From Modestobacter muralis (GTDB taxonomy: Bacteria > Actinomycetota > Actinomycetes > Mycobacteriales > Geodermatophilaceae), in assembly GCF_010682105.1 (NCBI RefSeq), contig NZ_JAAGWH010000013.1, forward strand, positions 186,001-250,000: 64,000 bases of DNA, written 5' to 3'. The notes under the pieces were generated by a model, which was given only the letters and a program-made list of their open reading frames with translations, searched no databases and was not told where the DNA came from. This document shows, one piece after another, positions 43,147-51,194 of this stretch. Each line of letters starts with the position of its first letter. Positions within the stretch are counted from its first letter, which is position 1. The position numbers and the translations under genes are program-made.

Positions 43147-44553
43147 TCAGGCCGGCCCGAGGCCGGTGACCGGCCCGGGGACGGCGGTGGTGAGCGAGCC
43201 GTCGGGCCAGCGCAGCTGCACGCCTGCGCCGGGGACGAGCGCGCCGCAGACGGCGGTGGTGGCGGGTCCGGCGTCGGCGACGGGCGCGCCGGGGACGTCG
43301 GTGGTGAGGAACGCGGTGCCGGGGAAGCAGCTCGCCCAGTCGCCCAGGGAGGCGGCGGCCGGCCGCGGGACCGCGGCGACGTCGAGGACCGCGCCGCAGC
43401 CGCTGGCCTCGGCGAGCATGCCCAGCGTGCCGACCAGCCCGGCCATGGAGACGTCCTTGGCCGCGGCGGGGCCGGTGCGGGCGACGAAGGAGCCCATGGT
43501 CTGCAGCTCGGCTGTCGACCGGCTGCTGGTGGAGTCCCACTGCCGGCCGGTGTGCCCGCGCCGCCAGCCCCCGCCGAGGTCGGCGGTCAGCCGCACCTCG
43601 TGCCCGGCGCGGCCACCGCCGGCAGGCACCGGGCGGGACGTCTGCCCCAGTGCGGTGACGCTGAGCGAGGCCGGGACGCCGAGCTGGGTGTGCCCACCGA
43701 GCACCGGCACGCCCCACGCCCGGCTGGCGTCACGCAGCCCGGCGAGCACCCGGGCGGCGAAGGAGGCGTCCCGGGCACCGAGGGCGTCCAGCAGGCCCAG
43801 CGGTGCCGCGCCCATGGCGGAGAGGTCGTTGACGTTGACCAGCACCCCGCACCAGCCGGCCCACTCCGGGTCGCGCTCGACCATCGAGGGCAGGATCGCG
43901 TCGCAGGCGGCGATCACGTCGGTGCCGGGCACGGGGGCGCCGTCGTCACCGACGAAACCGGCGCCGCCCAGGTGCAGGCCGCCGAGCAGCGCACCGAGCG
44001 GGGACTTGGTCGCCCGGGCCAGCGCGGCGAGCCGCCCGATCGGCCAGGTCATCGCGGTGTGCGGCCGGCCACCGAGGTCGGTGGCGCCGGTGGCCCGCCA
44101 GCCGAGCCGGGTGAACAGCGCCGCGTACCGGTCCTGCACGGTCGCGTCGAAGCGCAGCACGCCGGCCGCCTCGGCCCGCGCGCAGGCGGCGGTGACCAGC
44201 GCGGCGCCGAGCCCGTGCGGTGCGCCCGGGGCGACGACCAGCCGGGAGCCGGTCCACCAGCCGACGTCGGGTCCGCCCGGGTCGGCCGGGGCCAGCCGGA
44301 CGCCGCCCAGCACCGTTCCTGTTGTTACACGTGCAACCAGCGTGACGGAACGCGGGTCGTCGTCCGTGCCGTCGCGGTCGGAGCCGGCGAAGAGGCCCTG
44401 CTCCTCGACGAAGGCCCGCTGCCGCAGCGCGCGGTGGGCGGCGACACCGGCAGCGTCGGCCTCCTCGACCTGCCAGGCCGGACCGGTCGGGGTGTGGCGG
44501 AAGTCGACCAGCAGCACGCTGCGCTCCAGCGCGGCCCGCTCCTCGGCGGCCAT
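43147..44553 (-). CDS. GNAT acetyltransferase - AIR synthase-like fusion (NitE-NitF, MSMEG_0567 family)
   Basis: The 468-residue protein joins two cluster components that are separate genes in many bacteria. The N-terminal GNAT-like domain (about 1-165) includes AAHRALRQRAFVEEQGLF and GLGAALVTAACARAEAAG. The C-terminal PurM/AIR-synthase-like domain (about 190-468) has LVNVNDLSAMGAAPLGLLDAL, GHTQLGVPASLSVTALG and DVSMAGLVGTLGMLAEASG. Neither reaction is known; AIR-synthase domains use ATP to activate an amide or carboxyl oxygen. ATG 44553 is chosen; GTG 44565 is equally possible. Confidence 0.87.
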   Translation of the reverse strand: MAAEERAALERSVLLVDFRHTPTGPAWQVEEADAAGVAAHRALRQRAFVEEQGLFAGSDRDGTDDDPRSVTLVARVTTGTVLGGVRLAPADPGGPDVGWWTGSRLVVAPGAPHGLGAALVTAACARAEAAGVLRFDATVQDRYAALFTRLGWRATGATDLGGRPHTAMTWPIGRLAALARATKSPLGALLGGLHLGGAGFVGDDGAPVPGTDVIAACDAILPSMVERDPEWAGWCGVLVNVNDLSAMGAAPLGLLDALGARDASFAARVLAGLRDASRAWGVPVLGGHTQLGVPASLSVTALGQTSRPVPAGGGRAGHEVRLTADLGGGWRRGHTGRQWDSTSSRSTAELQTMGSFVARTGPAAAKDVSMAGLVGTLGMLAEASGCGAVLDVAAVPRPAAASLGDWASCFPGTAFLTTDVPGAPVADAGPATTAVCGALVPGAGVQLRWPDGSLTTAVPGPVTGLGPA

Positions 44554-44571
44554 GTTCGCCACCACGGCCGC

Positions 44572-45657
44572 TCAGGCCCCGGCCGACTGGAGGGCGCTGC
44601 ACGCGCCGCAGGCGGCGCAGCCGGCGCCCTGGTCGGCGCCGCGCATGCCGAGGCCGCGCAAGCCCGCGGCGACCCGGTCGGTGACGTCCTGCAGCACCGC
44701 GGGGTCGGGGGCGCCGACGCCGTCGGCCACCGCGAGCGTGCCGGCGAGCGGGCGGTAGGGGACGACGAAGGGGTAGACGCCGGCCTCGGCCAGCTCGAGG
44801 GCGCCGGCGACCAGCTCGTCGGGGTCCTCCCCCAGCCCGACCAGCAGGTAGGTCGAGACCCGGTTGCGGCCGAAGACCCGCACCGCCTCGGCCCACGCCG
44901 CGCGGTACTGGCTCATCGGCACGCTGGCCTTGCCCGGCATCCACCGCGCCCGGACGGCGTCGTCCAGCGACTCGACGTGGATGCCGATCGCGGTCGCCCC
45001 GGCCTCCTTGAGCTCGGTGATCGCGTCGAGGTCCTCGGGCGCCGGCGGCTCGCACTGCACCTGGACGGGCAACCCCGGCACCGCAGCGGTGACCGCCCGC
45101 ACGCAGCGGGCGAGGTGGCGGGCGCCGCGGTCCCGGCCGGTCGTCGTCCCGGTCGTCATGACCATCTGCCGGACGCCGTCCAGCCGGACGGCGGCCTCGG
45201 CGACCTCGGCCAGCTGTGCGGGAGTCTTGACCGCGGTGGTGGAGCCCGCGGCCAGCGAGGCCTCGATGGCGCAGAAGCGGCAGCGGGCGGCCTCGTCGTA
45301 GCGGATGCAGGTCTGCACGACCGTCGTCGCCAGGACGTCCTTGCCGTGCAGGCGGGCGAGCTTCTCGTAGGGGACGCCGTCGGCGGTGGTCAGGTCGTAG
45401 AAGCGCGGGCGGTCGATCGGGGTGGCCTCGAGCCCGAGGTCGGCGCCGTCCAGCAGCAACCGGCCGCCGCGGATCGAGTACGGGGAGTCGGGGTTGAGCG
45501 GCAGGGCCGCGCCGTGCCCGCCGAGCAGCACGTGCCCGTCGTCGCTGGGGCCCGCACCCGCCCGGCGGGTCACCTGCGCGTCGACCCGGACGCCGAGGAT
45601 CGCCAGGTCAACGCGGTGGCCCACCGAGGTCGACGCTCTCGTCGGCGTCTGGGTCAT
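44572..45657 (-). CDS. nitD: Radical SAM protein of the nitrilase cluster (NitD, MSMEG_0568 family)
   Basis: The 361-residue protein has an unusual cysteine motif, C117-x8-C126-x2-C129 (QTCIRYDEAARCRFCAIE), instead of the canonical CX3CX2C. Radical-SAM-like strands follow: MVMTTGTTTGRDRGARHL, QVQCEPPAPEDLD and IGIHVESLDDAVR. Three more cysteines near the C-terminus (347, 350, 353; GCAACGAC) may bind a second cluster. This fits the MSMEG_0568 family, which always accompanies the nitrilase. The reaction is unknown. It begins ten bases after the NitB-like gene ends. Confidence 0.88.
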   Translation of the reverse strand: MTQTPTRASTSVGHRVDLAILGVRVDAQVTRRAGAGPSDDGHVLLGGHGAALPLNPDSPYSIRGGRLLLDGADLGLEATPIDRPRFYDLTTADGVPYEKLARLHGKDVLATTVVQTCIRYDEAARCRFCAIEASLAAGSTTAVKTPAQLAEVAEAAVRLDGVRQMVMTTGTTTGRDRGARHLARCVRAVTAAVPGLPVQVQCEPPAPEDLDAITELKEAGATAIGIHVESLDDAVRARWMPGKASVPMSQYRAAWAEAVRVFGRNRVSTYLLVGLGEDPDELVAGALELAEAGVYPFVVPYRPLAGTLAVADGVGAPDPAVLQDVTDRVAAGLRGLGMRGADQGAGCAACGACSALQSAGA

Positions 45658-45667
45658 GACGGCCGGC

Positions 45668-46225
45668 TCAGAGGTTGTACGTCGAGTTGATGATGGCGCC
45701 CTTGCGGGCGTAGTGGATGAGCGCGTCCTGCACGTCCAGCGGGTGGCAGGGGATCGTGCCGGCGATCAGGTCCTCCTCGCGGAGGCCGTGCAGGCTGAGC
45801 CCGAAGCGGCAGACGTAGACCGTGCCGCCCTCCTCGATGAACCGCTCGATCTGGTTGTTGATGTTCTGCTCGCCCGGGAAGCCGGAGTCACCGGTGGTCG
45901 GGAAGCCGCGGGTGGCCATCGCGTTCATCGCGCCGGGGCCGTAGAAGTACAGGACCGACTCGTAGCCCTTGCGCAGCGCGCGCAGCGCCTGCAGGCAGGC
46001 CACGAAGGCCACCGAGGACTCGTGCGCGATGCCGTGCACGAGGGTGAAGTAGGACTCGCCCTCGCCGGCCTGGTAGTCGGGGAAGATCTTGGTCGAGCCG
46101 TAGATGTTGCTGCCCTTGGGGAGCGAGGGGTGCACGATCTCGCCCTTGCTGGTGTCCTGGGCGACCTTGAGGTCCGCGTCGCTGATCAGCGGGGTGCCGG
46201 TGGTGGCGGGCAGGGTGGTGGTCAT
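45668..46225 (-). CDS. nitB: MSMEG_0572/Sll0783-family protein (NitB)
   Basis: The 185-residue protein contains GSNIYGSTKIFPDYQAGEGE, LVHGIAHESSVAFVACLQAL, VLYFYGPGAMNAMATRGFP and TVYVCRFGLSLHGLREEDL. It matches the conserved small protein of nitrilase clusters with a DsrE-like fold pattern. In Synechocystis the homologue Sll0783 is induced by nitrogen starvation and affects polyhydroxybutyrate accumulation. ATG 46225 has a GAGGAG site nearby. Its biochemical role is not known. Confidence 0.88.
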   Translation of the reverse strand: MTTTLPATTGTPLISDADLKVAQDTSKGEIVHPSLPKGSNIYGSTKIFPDYQAGEGESYFTLVHGIAHESSVAFVACLQALRALRKGYESVLYFYGPGAMNAMATRGFPTTGDSGFPGEQNINNQIERFIEEGGTVYVCRFGLSLHGLREEDLIAGTIPCHPLDVQDALIHYARKGAIINSTYNL

Positions 46226-46245
46226 CTGGATCTCCTCGGTCGGGT

Positions 46246-47085
46246 TCAACAGCCGTGCAGGGACTCGAAGTTGTGGCGGAAGAAGAGGTCGGTGAGCTCG
46301 CCGCCGCCGGTGGCCGCGACCAGCCGGGCGTGCTCGCCGGCGAAGTCGCCCCACGGCTGGTCGGAGGCGAACAGCACCCGGTCGGAGCCGATGCCGTGCC
46401 GCTCGATCTCGGTGGCGAACCAGCGCGGGGCGAAGCCGATGGCCCAGCTGGTGTCGGTGTAGACGCGCTTGCCGGCGGCGACCCAGGCGAAGAAGAGCTG
46501 GCCGATGAGCTTGATGTGGCCGCTCATCCCGCCGCCCATGTGCACCAGGTGGACGGCGACGTCGTCGGCGTACCGGTCGACGAGCTTCCCGACCTGGTCG
46601 AGGTCGCTGGCGGCACCCGGGCTGGTGTGCACGTGCACGACCAGGCCGTGCTCGCGGGCGGCGCCGAAGACGGCGTCGAGCTGTGGCAGGCACGTCGGGT
46701 CGTCGACCCCGCCGCCGAGCAGGAAGGACAGCTTGAGCGCCGCGACGCCGTCCTCACCGGCGAGCGCGAGGGCCTTCTCGGTGGCGAGGGCGTCCTGCGG
46801 GCGAGGGCTGGTCCAGAGCCCGGCCAGGACGCGGTCGTCGCGCTGGGCCGCCTCGACGACCAGCTCGTTGAGCGCGAAGGACGCCGTCGGGTCCGGGACG
46901 CCGTAGTTGGGGATGACCAGCGCCCGCTCGGTGCCCTCGGCGTCCAGGTCGGCGATCAGCTCGTCGATCGTGGCGCGCGCGGTGGTGTCCGGGTTGACCG
47001 GTGGGCCGCCGTAGAAGGGGAACGCAGGGAGGACGCCGAGGTGCCGGTGCGCGTCGTGCACCAGCCGCGGGGCCCTCGTCGTCAT
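46246..47085 (-). CDS. Amidohydrolase-2 family protein, first gene of the nitrilase operon
   Basis: The 279-residue TIM-barrel hydrolase has VHDAHRHLG (the HxH metal motif), GVAALKLSF, LVVHVHTSPG, VHLVHMGGGMSGH and LFASDQPWG (the late Asp ligand). This resembles the ACMS decarboxylase/amidohydrolase-2 group. Its place at the head of the operon, 20 bases before the NitB-like gene, suggests it handles a product or precursor of the nitrilase step. The classical eight-gene cluster lacks this gene. Confidence 0.85.
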   Translation of the reverse strand: MTTRAPRLVHDAHRHLGVLPAFPFYGGPPVNPDTTARATIDELIADLDAEGTERALVIPNYGVPDPTASFALNELVVEAAQRDDRVLAGLWTSPRPQDALATEKALALAGEDGVAALKLSFLLGGGVDDPTCLPQLDAVFGAAREHGLVVHVHTSPGAASDLDQVGKLVDRYADDVAVHLVHMGGGMSGHIKLIGQLFFAWVAAGKRVYTDTSWAIGFAPRWFATEIERHGIGSDRVLFASDQPWGDFAGEHARLVAATGGGELTDLFFRHNFESLHGC

Positions 47086-47102
47086 GGCGAGAACGGTGGT
47101 CG

Positions 47103-47130
47103 CCGGACGTGTCGCCGTGGTGACGTCCGG
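47103..47130 (-). promoter_or_regulatory. Inverted repeat just upstream of the nitrilase operon
   Basis: CCGGACGT (47103-47110) and ACGTCCGG (47123-47130) form a perfect 8-bp repeat with a 12-base spacer, starting 18 bases before the first start codon. It could be an operator or a leader hairpin. No regulator gene lies beside the operon in this window. Confidence 0.5.
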
Positions 47131-47209
47131 AACGAGATGCCGTTACCAGAGCCGCACCACGACCGCCCCCGGTTTCGGCCGCGTGGCCGAGTCCGCACGG
47201 GGCGGCCGT

Positions 47210-47258
47210 TGTGCGTTCAGGGCTGTCTCCCACGCGGTGAGACAGCCCTGAGCGCACA
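47210..47258. terminator. Long hairpin (20-bp stem) downstream of glyA
   Basis: Arms starting TGTGCGTTCAGGG pair over 20 bp (one G-U) around a 9-base loop. It lies between the glyA terminator and the nitrilase operon promoter, so it may insulate the operon from glyA transcription. Confidence 0.6.
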
Positions 47259-47292
47259 GGGGCGGGTCCCCGTCGTGGCAGAGGGACCCGGC

Positions 47293-47347
47293 GACTGTGC
47301 GCTCATCGGGGTCCCCGGGTGCTCCGGACCCCGCTGGGCGCACAGTC
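47293..47347 (-). terminator. Two-tier hairpin terminator of glyA
   Basis: An outer 10-bp stem (GACTGTGCGC with its complement) and an inner 7-bp stem (GGGGTCC with GGACCCC) lie six bases beyond the glyA stop. The outer arm repeats the TGTGCGCTCA motif of the neighbouring hairpin. Confidence 0.68.
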
Positions 47348-47353
47348 GACGGG

Positions 47354-48787
47354 TCAGGCGAGGTCGAGCTCCACCTCGGGGTAGAGCGGGTGGGCGTCGA
47401 CCAGCTCGGCGGCCCGGGCCCGCACCCGCTCGGCGACGGCGGGGTCCAGCCGGTACTTGACCTTCGAGTCGCCCTCGGCCTGCGTGTTGCTCAGGACGTC
47501 GACCATCAGGTCGCCGACCTCGGCCAGCTCGGCCTCGCGCAGCCCGCGGGTGGTCAGCGCCGGGGTGCCCAGCCGGATGCCGGAGGTGTACCAGGGGCCG
47601 TTCGGGTCGGCCGGCACCGAGTTGCGGTTGGTGACCAGGCCGGCGTCCAGCAGGGCTGCCTCGGCCTGCCGACCGGTGAGCCCGTAGGCGCCCACGTCGG
47701 CGAGCACCAGGTGGTTGTCGGTGCCCCCGGTGACCAGCCGGGCACCGCGCCGCAGCAGCTGGTCGGCGAGCGCGCGGGCGTTGGCCACGATCTGCTGCGC
47801 GTAGTCGGCGAACTCCGGACGCCGCGCCTCGGCCAGCGCGACTGCCTTGGCCGCCATGACGTTGGGCAGCGGGCCGCCGAGCACCATCGGGCAGCCGCGG
47901 TCGACGGAGGGGGCGTACTCCTCGGTGCAGAGCACCATCCCGCCGCGCGGGCCGCGCAGCGACTTGTGCGTGGTGGTGGTGACGACGTCGGCGTGCGGCA
48001 CCGGGTCGAAGTCGCCGGTGAGCACCCCGCCGGCGACCAGGCCGGCGAAGTGGGCCATGTCCACCAGCAGCGTGGCGCCCACCTTGTCGGCGATCTCGCG
48101 CATCGCGGCGAAGTCGACCCGCCGCGGGTAGGCGGAGTACCCGGCGACCAGGATCAGGGGCCGGAACTCCCGGGCCTGCGCGCGCAGCGCCGTGTAGTCG
48201 ATCAGGCCGGTGGCCGGGTCGGTGCCGTAGCTGGACTGCTCGAACATCTTCCCGGAGATGTTCGGTCGGAAGCCGTGGGTGAGGTGGCCGCCGGCGTCCA
48301 GGCTCATGCCGAGCATCCGCTGGTCGCCCAGCGCCCTGCGCAGCTGCGCCCAGTCGGCCTCGCTGAGCGCGTCGACGTTCTTCACCCCGGCCCCGGCCAG
48401 CGCCGGGGTCTCCACCCGGTGGGCCAGGATCGACCAGAAGGCGACCAGGTTGGCGTCGATCCCCGAGTGCGGCTGGACGTAGGCGTGGTCGGCGCCGAAC
48501 AGCGCGCGGGCGTGCTCGGCGGCCAGCCGCTCGACGGTGTCGACGTTCTGGCAGGCGGCGTAGAAGCGCCGTCCCGGCGTGCCCTCGGCGTACTTGTCGC
48601 TGAACCAGTTGCCCATGGCGAGCAGGACGGCGGGCGAGGCGTAGTTCTCGCTGGCGATCAGCTTGAGACTGGAGCGCTGGTCGGCGAGCTCCTGGCCGAT
48701 GGCGGCGGCGACGGCCGGCTCGACCTGGGCGATGACGTCCAGGGCACTGGCGAAGGCGGCGGTCTCGCGGCTGACGGTGCTGGTCAC
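47354..48787 (-). CDS. glyA: Serine hydroxymethyltransferase
   Basis: The 477-residue PLP enzyme has [14 protein letters not shown], [17 protein letters not shown] [31 protein letters not shown] and [14 protein letters not shown] with the Schiff-base Lys. It is longer than E. coli GlyA (417) because of inserts near residues 125-160, as in some actinobacterial SHMTs. It interconverts serine and glycine while loading one-carbon units on tetrahydrofolate. The GTG start lies behind a candidate ZTP riboswitch. Confidence 0.94.
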   Translation of the reverse strand: MTSTVSRETAAFASALDVIAQVEPAVAAAIGQELADQRSSLKLIASENYASPAVLLAMGNWFSDKYAEGTPGRRFYAACQNVDTVERLAAEHARALFGADHAYVQPHSGIDANLVAFWSILAHRVETPALAGAGVKNVDALSEADWAQLRRALGDQRMLGMSLDAGGHLTHGFRPNISGKMFEQSSYGTDPATGLIDYTALRAQAREFRPLILVAGYSAYPRRVDFAAMREIADKVGATLLVDMAHFAGLVAGGVLTGDFDPVPHADVVTTTTHKSLRGPRGGMVLCTEEYAPSVDRGCPMVLGGPLPNVMAAKAVALAEARRPEFADYAQQIVANARALADQLLRRGARLVTGGTDNHLVLADVGAYGLTGRQAEAALLDAGLVTNRNSVPADPNGPWYTSGIRLGTPALTTRGLREAELAEVGDLMVDVLSNTQAEGDSKVKYRLDPAVAERVRARAAELVDAHPLYPEVELDLA

Positions 48788-48807
48788 AGGAGCTCCTCGG
48801 GTCGTTC

Positions 48808-48897
48808 GGGAGCCCAGGCGCGCGGCAGACGTCGGGACGACGGGGCCGCTCCCCGGTGGTCGATCCCACCTGCGATGCGCCAGTCACGGCCCACCCC
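48808..48897 (-). promoter_or_regulatory. Candidate ZTP (pfl-type) riboswitch upstream of glyA
   Basis: Read on the minus strand, the leader contains GGGCCGTGACTGGCGC, then CAGGTGGGATCGACCACCGG with GGGAGCG, and further on CGCCTGGGC. These are the conserved blocks of the pfl/ZTP riboswitch in their normal order, with P1 and P3 elements and a variable linker. ZTP/ZMP signals one-carbon folate shortage, and glyA is a classic target. The spacing to the glyA start (about 20 bases) suggests control of translation. Confidence 0.78.
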
Positions 48898-49138
48898 GAG
48901 GCTAGCCGGACCTCCGACGGCGCACCAGCACTGCGCGCCCCCGACCCGGTCCGGCGTGCGATCGGTCACGGCGCCGCGGCGTCCGCGCAGCCCAGACGCC
49001 CGCGAGCCGTCCGACGCCGCACCTGCGATGGTTGACCTCTCAATCGCGTCCTACCGTCGGGGCACCGGGCAGCGCGCCGGCCGGGCCCCCACCGTCGCGG
49101 GCCGCTGGCGCCCCCATCCCACGGACGAGGAGCACCCC
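48898..49138. other. Intergenic region between the riboswitch and doxX
   Basis: This divergent region should carry the promoters for glyA (minus) and the DoxX gene (plus). I see no convincing promoter pair. A GAGGAG ribosome binding site lies at about 49127-49132 before the doxX ATG. Confidence 0.35.
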
Positions 49139-49717
49139 ATGAGCACGAAGACGACCGCACGTCAGGACATCGGGCTGCTGGCCCTGCGCGTCGGTCTGGG
49201 CGGCACGCTGTTCGCGCACGGCGCCCAGAAGCTGTTCGGCTGGTTCGGCGGCCACGGCATCGCCGGCACCACCGGCGCGATGACCGCGATGGGCTTCCAG
49301 CCGGCGAAGACCAGCGCCGTCCTGGCCGGGCTCGGCGAGGCCGCCGGCGGCGCGCTGCTCGCGGCCGGCCTGGCCACGCCGGTGGCCGGAGCTGCCGCCA
49401 CCTCGACGATGATCGCCGCCGGCGCGGTGCACAAGGACGGCGGCTTCTTCGCCACCCAGGGCGGCTACGAGTACACCGCCGTGCTGGGCCTGGCCGGCGC
49501 CGCGCTGTCGATCGCCGGGCCGGGCCGGTACTCCCTGGACGAGGTGCTGGGCGACCGGCTCAACCGCCCGTGGATGGCCACCACGGCGTTGACCGCCCTC
49601 GGCGGGGCCGCCATCGCCCTCGTCGTCCGGCGCAACCAGGCGGTCGAGGCGGCAGCGGTGCCCACCGCCGACGACCAGCTCGCCGCCAGCGAGCTCGGCG
49701 AGCACGCCGGCGCCTGA
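49139..49717 (+). CDS. DoxX family membrane protein
   Basis: The 192-residue protein has ALRVGLGGTLFAHGAQKLFGWFGG and GLGEAAGGALLAAGLATPVAG, the DoxX signature, with four transmembrane segments and an extended acidic C-terminal tail. DoxX proteins are linked to quinone or thiosulfate redox and, in mycobacteria, to a membrane oxidoreductase complex. ATG 49139 is preceded by GAGGAG. A weak CGGCCGC/GCGGCCG hairpin follows at 49731-49755. Confidence 0.9.
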   Translation: MSTKTTARQDIGLLALRVGLGGTLFAHGAQKLFGWFGGHGIAGTTGAMTAMGFQPAKTSAVLAGLGEAAGGALLAAGLATPVAGAAATSTMIAAGAVHKDGGFFATQGGYEYTAVLGLAGAALSIAGPGRYSLDEVLGDRLNRPWMATTALTALGGAAIALVVRRNQAVEAAAVPTADDQLAASELGEHAGA

Positions 49718-49774
49718 CCCCGCTCCCGGCCGGCCGCAGGTGAGACCCGCGGCCGACCGGGGTAGGTGCCGCCC

Positions 49775-49999
49775 ATGTCCATGAGCGCACCGTTCGACCC
49801 GGTCCAGCCCAGCACCGACGACGGCATCCCCGCCGCGGACGCCGGCACCGGCGCCCCGCCGCCCGCCGAGGGATTCGGCGTGGGCGGCGAGGAGCCCGAC
49901 CGCCCGGAGGAGAACGGCGCGGAGTCGCCCGTCGCCGGCCGGACGTCCGACACCCCCTTCCGGACGCCGGACCCCACCGAGGTCCACCGCGCCGACTGA
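49775..49999 (+). CDS. Small acidic, probably disordered protein
   Basis: This 74-residue product is rich in Pro, Asp, Glu and Gly (AADAGTGAPPPAEGFG, EEPDRPEENG) and has no hydrophobic core or known motif. Possible starts are GTG 49766, ATG 49775 and ATG 49781. Codon use is normal for the window and a palindromic terminator follows ten bases after the stop, which supports expression. No function can be suggested. Confidence 0.5.
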   Translation: MSMSAPFDPVQPSTDDGIPAADAGTGAPPPAEGFGVGGEEPDRPEENGAESPVAGRTSDTPFRTPDPTEVHRAD

Positions 50000-50009
50000 T
50001 TCACCCCCG

Positions 50010-50035
50010 GGGGCCATGTTCGCGAACATGGCCCC
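50010..50035. repeat. Palindromic element, copy 1
   Basis: A perfect 26-bp palindrome with half-site GGGGCCATGTTCG lies ten bases after the small acidic-protein gene. An identical core recurs at 51124-51153. It can fold as a terminator hairpin in either strand. Confidence 0.85.
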
Positions 50036-50145
50036 TGAAGGCGGCGGTCCGGGGCGGCACGCCTGACCTTGCCGGAACGGCAAGGGGATTCCTCGTTCTG
50101 CGACTGCGGTGCCGACGATGTCGGGACCGTCGTCGAGGAGGAACC

Positions 50146-51117
50146 ATGACCGCCCCCCTGCACCACCGCACCGTCCCCACCCCGTCCGGTGACCTGCACC
50201 TGGTCGAGCAGGGCACCGGTCCGCTCGTCCTGCTGCTGCACGGCTTCCCGGGGACCTGGCGTGCCTGGCGGGCCCAGCTCCCCGCGATCGCGGCCGCCGG
50301 GTTCCGGGCCATCGCGCTTGACCTGCGCGGCAACGGGACGTCGTCCGCGCCGGCCGACGTCCCCGCCTACCGACTGGAGGCGCTGGTGGACGACGTCGTC
50401 GCCGTGGTCCACGCCCTCGGTGAGTCCACCGCCGTCGTGGTCGGGCACGACGTGGGCTCCCCGGTGGCCGCCGGCGCCGCGCTGCTCCGCCCCGACGTGG
50501 TGCGGGCCGTCGGGCTGCTCGGCGTCCCGTACTCACCGCCCGGCGGCCCCCGGCCCAGCGACGTCTTCGCGATGATCGGCGGGGCGGACGCAGACTTCTA
50601 CGTCAGCTGGTTCCAGCAGCCCGGCCGCGCCGAGGCCGACATCGAGCGCGACCCGCGGACCTGGCTCACCGGCTTCACCACCGGGCTGTCCGGGGAGTCG
50701 CACACCTCCCCCGGGCCGGACGGGCTGTTCTTCGTGCCTGCCGGTGCCCGGATGTCCGACCGGTTCCCCGACGGCCCGCCGCCCGCCTGGCTCGACCCGG
50801 CCGACCTCGACGACGCGGCCGCCGAGCTCGCCCGCACCGGCGCCACCGGCGCGCTGAACCGCTACCGCAACGCCGACCGGGACTGGGCCGACCTCGCCGG
50901 CCACACCGGGGCCCGGCTGACCCAGCCGGCGGTCTTCATCGGCGGTGAGCTCGACACGACCAGCACCTGGCTCGCCGACGTCATCGCGGCGCAGGCCGAG
51001 ACGCTGCCCGGGCTGTACTCGTCGACCCTGCTGCCCGGCTGCGGCCACTGGGTGCAGCAGGAGCGCCCCGAGGAGGTCAACCAGCTGCTGACCGCCTGGC
51101 TGGCCGACCTCCCCTGA
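50146..51117 (+). CDS. Alpha/beta hydrolase (epoxide hydrolase-like)
   Basis: The 323-residue protein has the oxyanion motif LHGFPGTWRAW, the nucleophile elbow VVGHDVGSPVA with Asp as nucleophile, and a late His in GCGHWVQQERPEEV. Asp nucleophiles are typical of epoxide hydrolases and haloalkane dehalogenases; the HGFPxxW motif favours epoxide hydrolase. The cap domain runs from about 125 to 230. It stands alone between two copies of the same palindrome. Confidence 0.88.
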   Translation: MTAPLHHRTVPTPSGDLHLVEQGTGPLVLLLHGFPGTWRAWRAQLPAIAAAGFRAIALDLRGNGTSSAPADVPAYRLEALVDDVVAVVHALGESTAVVVGHDVGSPVAAGAALLRPDVVRAVGLLGVPYSPPGGPRPSDVFAMIGGADADFYVSWFQQPGRAEADIERDPRTWLTGFTTGLSGESHTSPGPDGLFFVPAGARMSDRFPDGPPPAWLDPADLDDAAAELARTGATGALNRYRNADRDWADLAGHTGARLTQPAVFIGGELDTTSTWLADVIAAQAETLPGLYSSTLLPGCGHWVQQERPEEVNQLLTAWLADLP

Positions 51118-51123
51118 CCTCCC

Positions 51124-51153
51124 CGGGGGCCATGTTCGCGAACATGGCCCCCG
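51124..51153. repeat. Palindromic element, copy 2
   Basis: A perfect 30-bp palindrome (half-site CGGGGGCCATGTTCG) begins six bases after the hydrolase stop. It shares its 26-bp core with copy 1. It lies between convergent genes and probably terminates both. Confidence 0.85.
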
Positions 51154-51194
51154 TCAGCCTGGGGGCGGACGTGGCCACTTCCGCTCCCGGGGCG

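Noticed and set aside
47217-48887. A 556-codon minus-strand frame overlapping glyA
   Set aside because: Its translation is Arg/Gly/Pro-rich shadow coding, whereas the alternative frame is a complete serine hydroxymethyltransferase.
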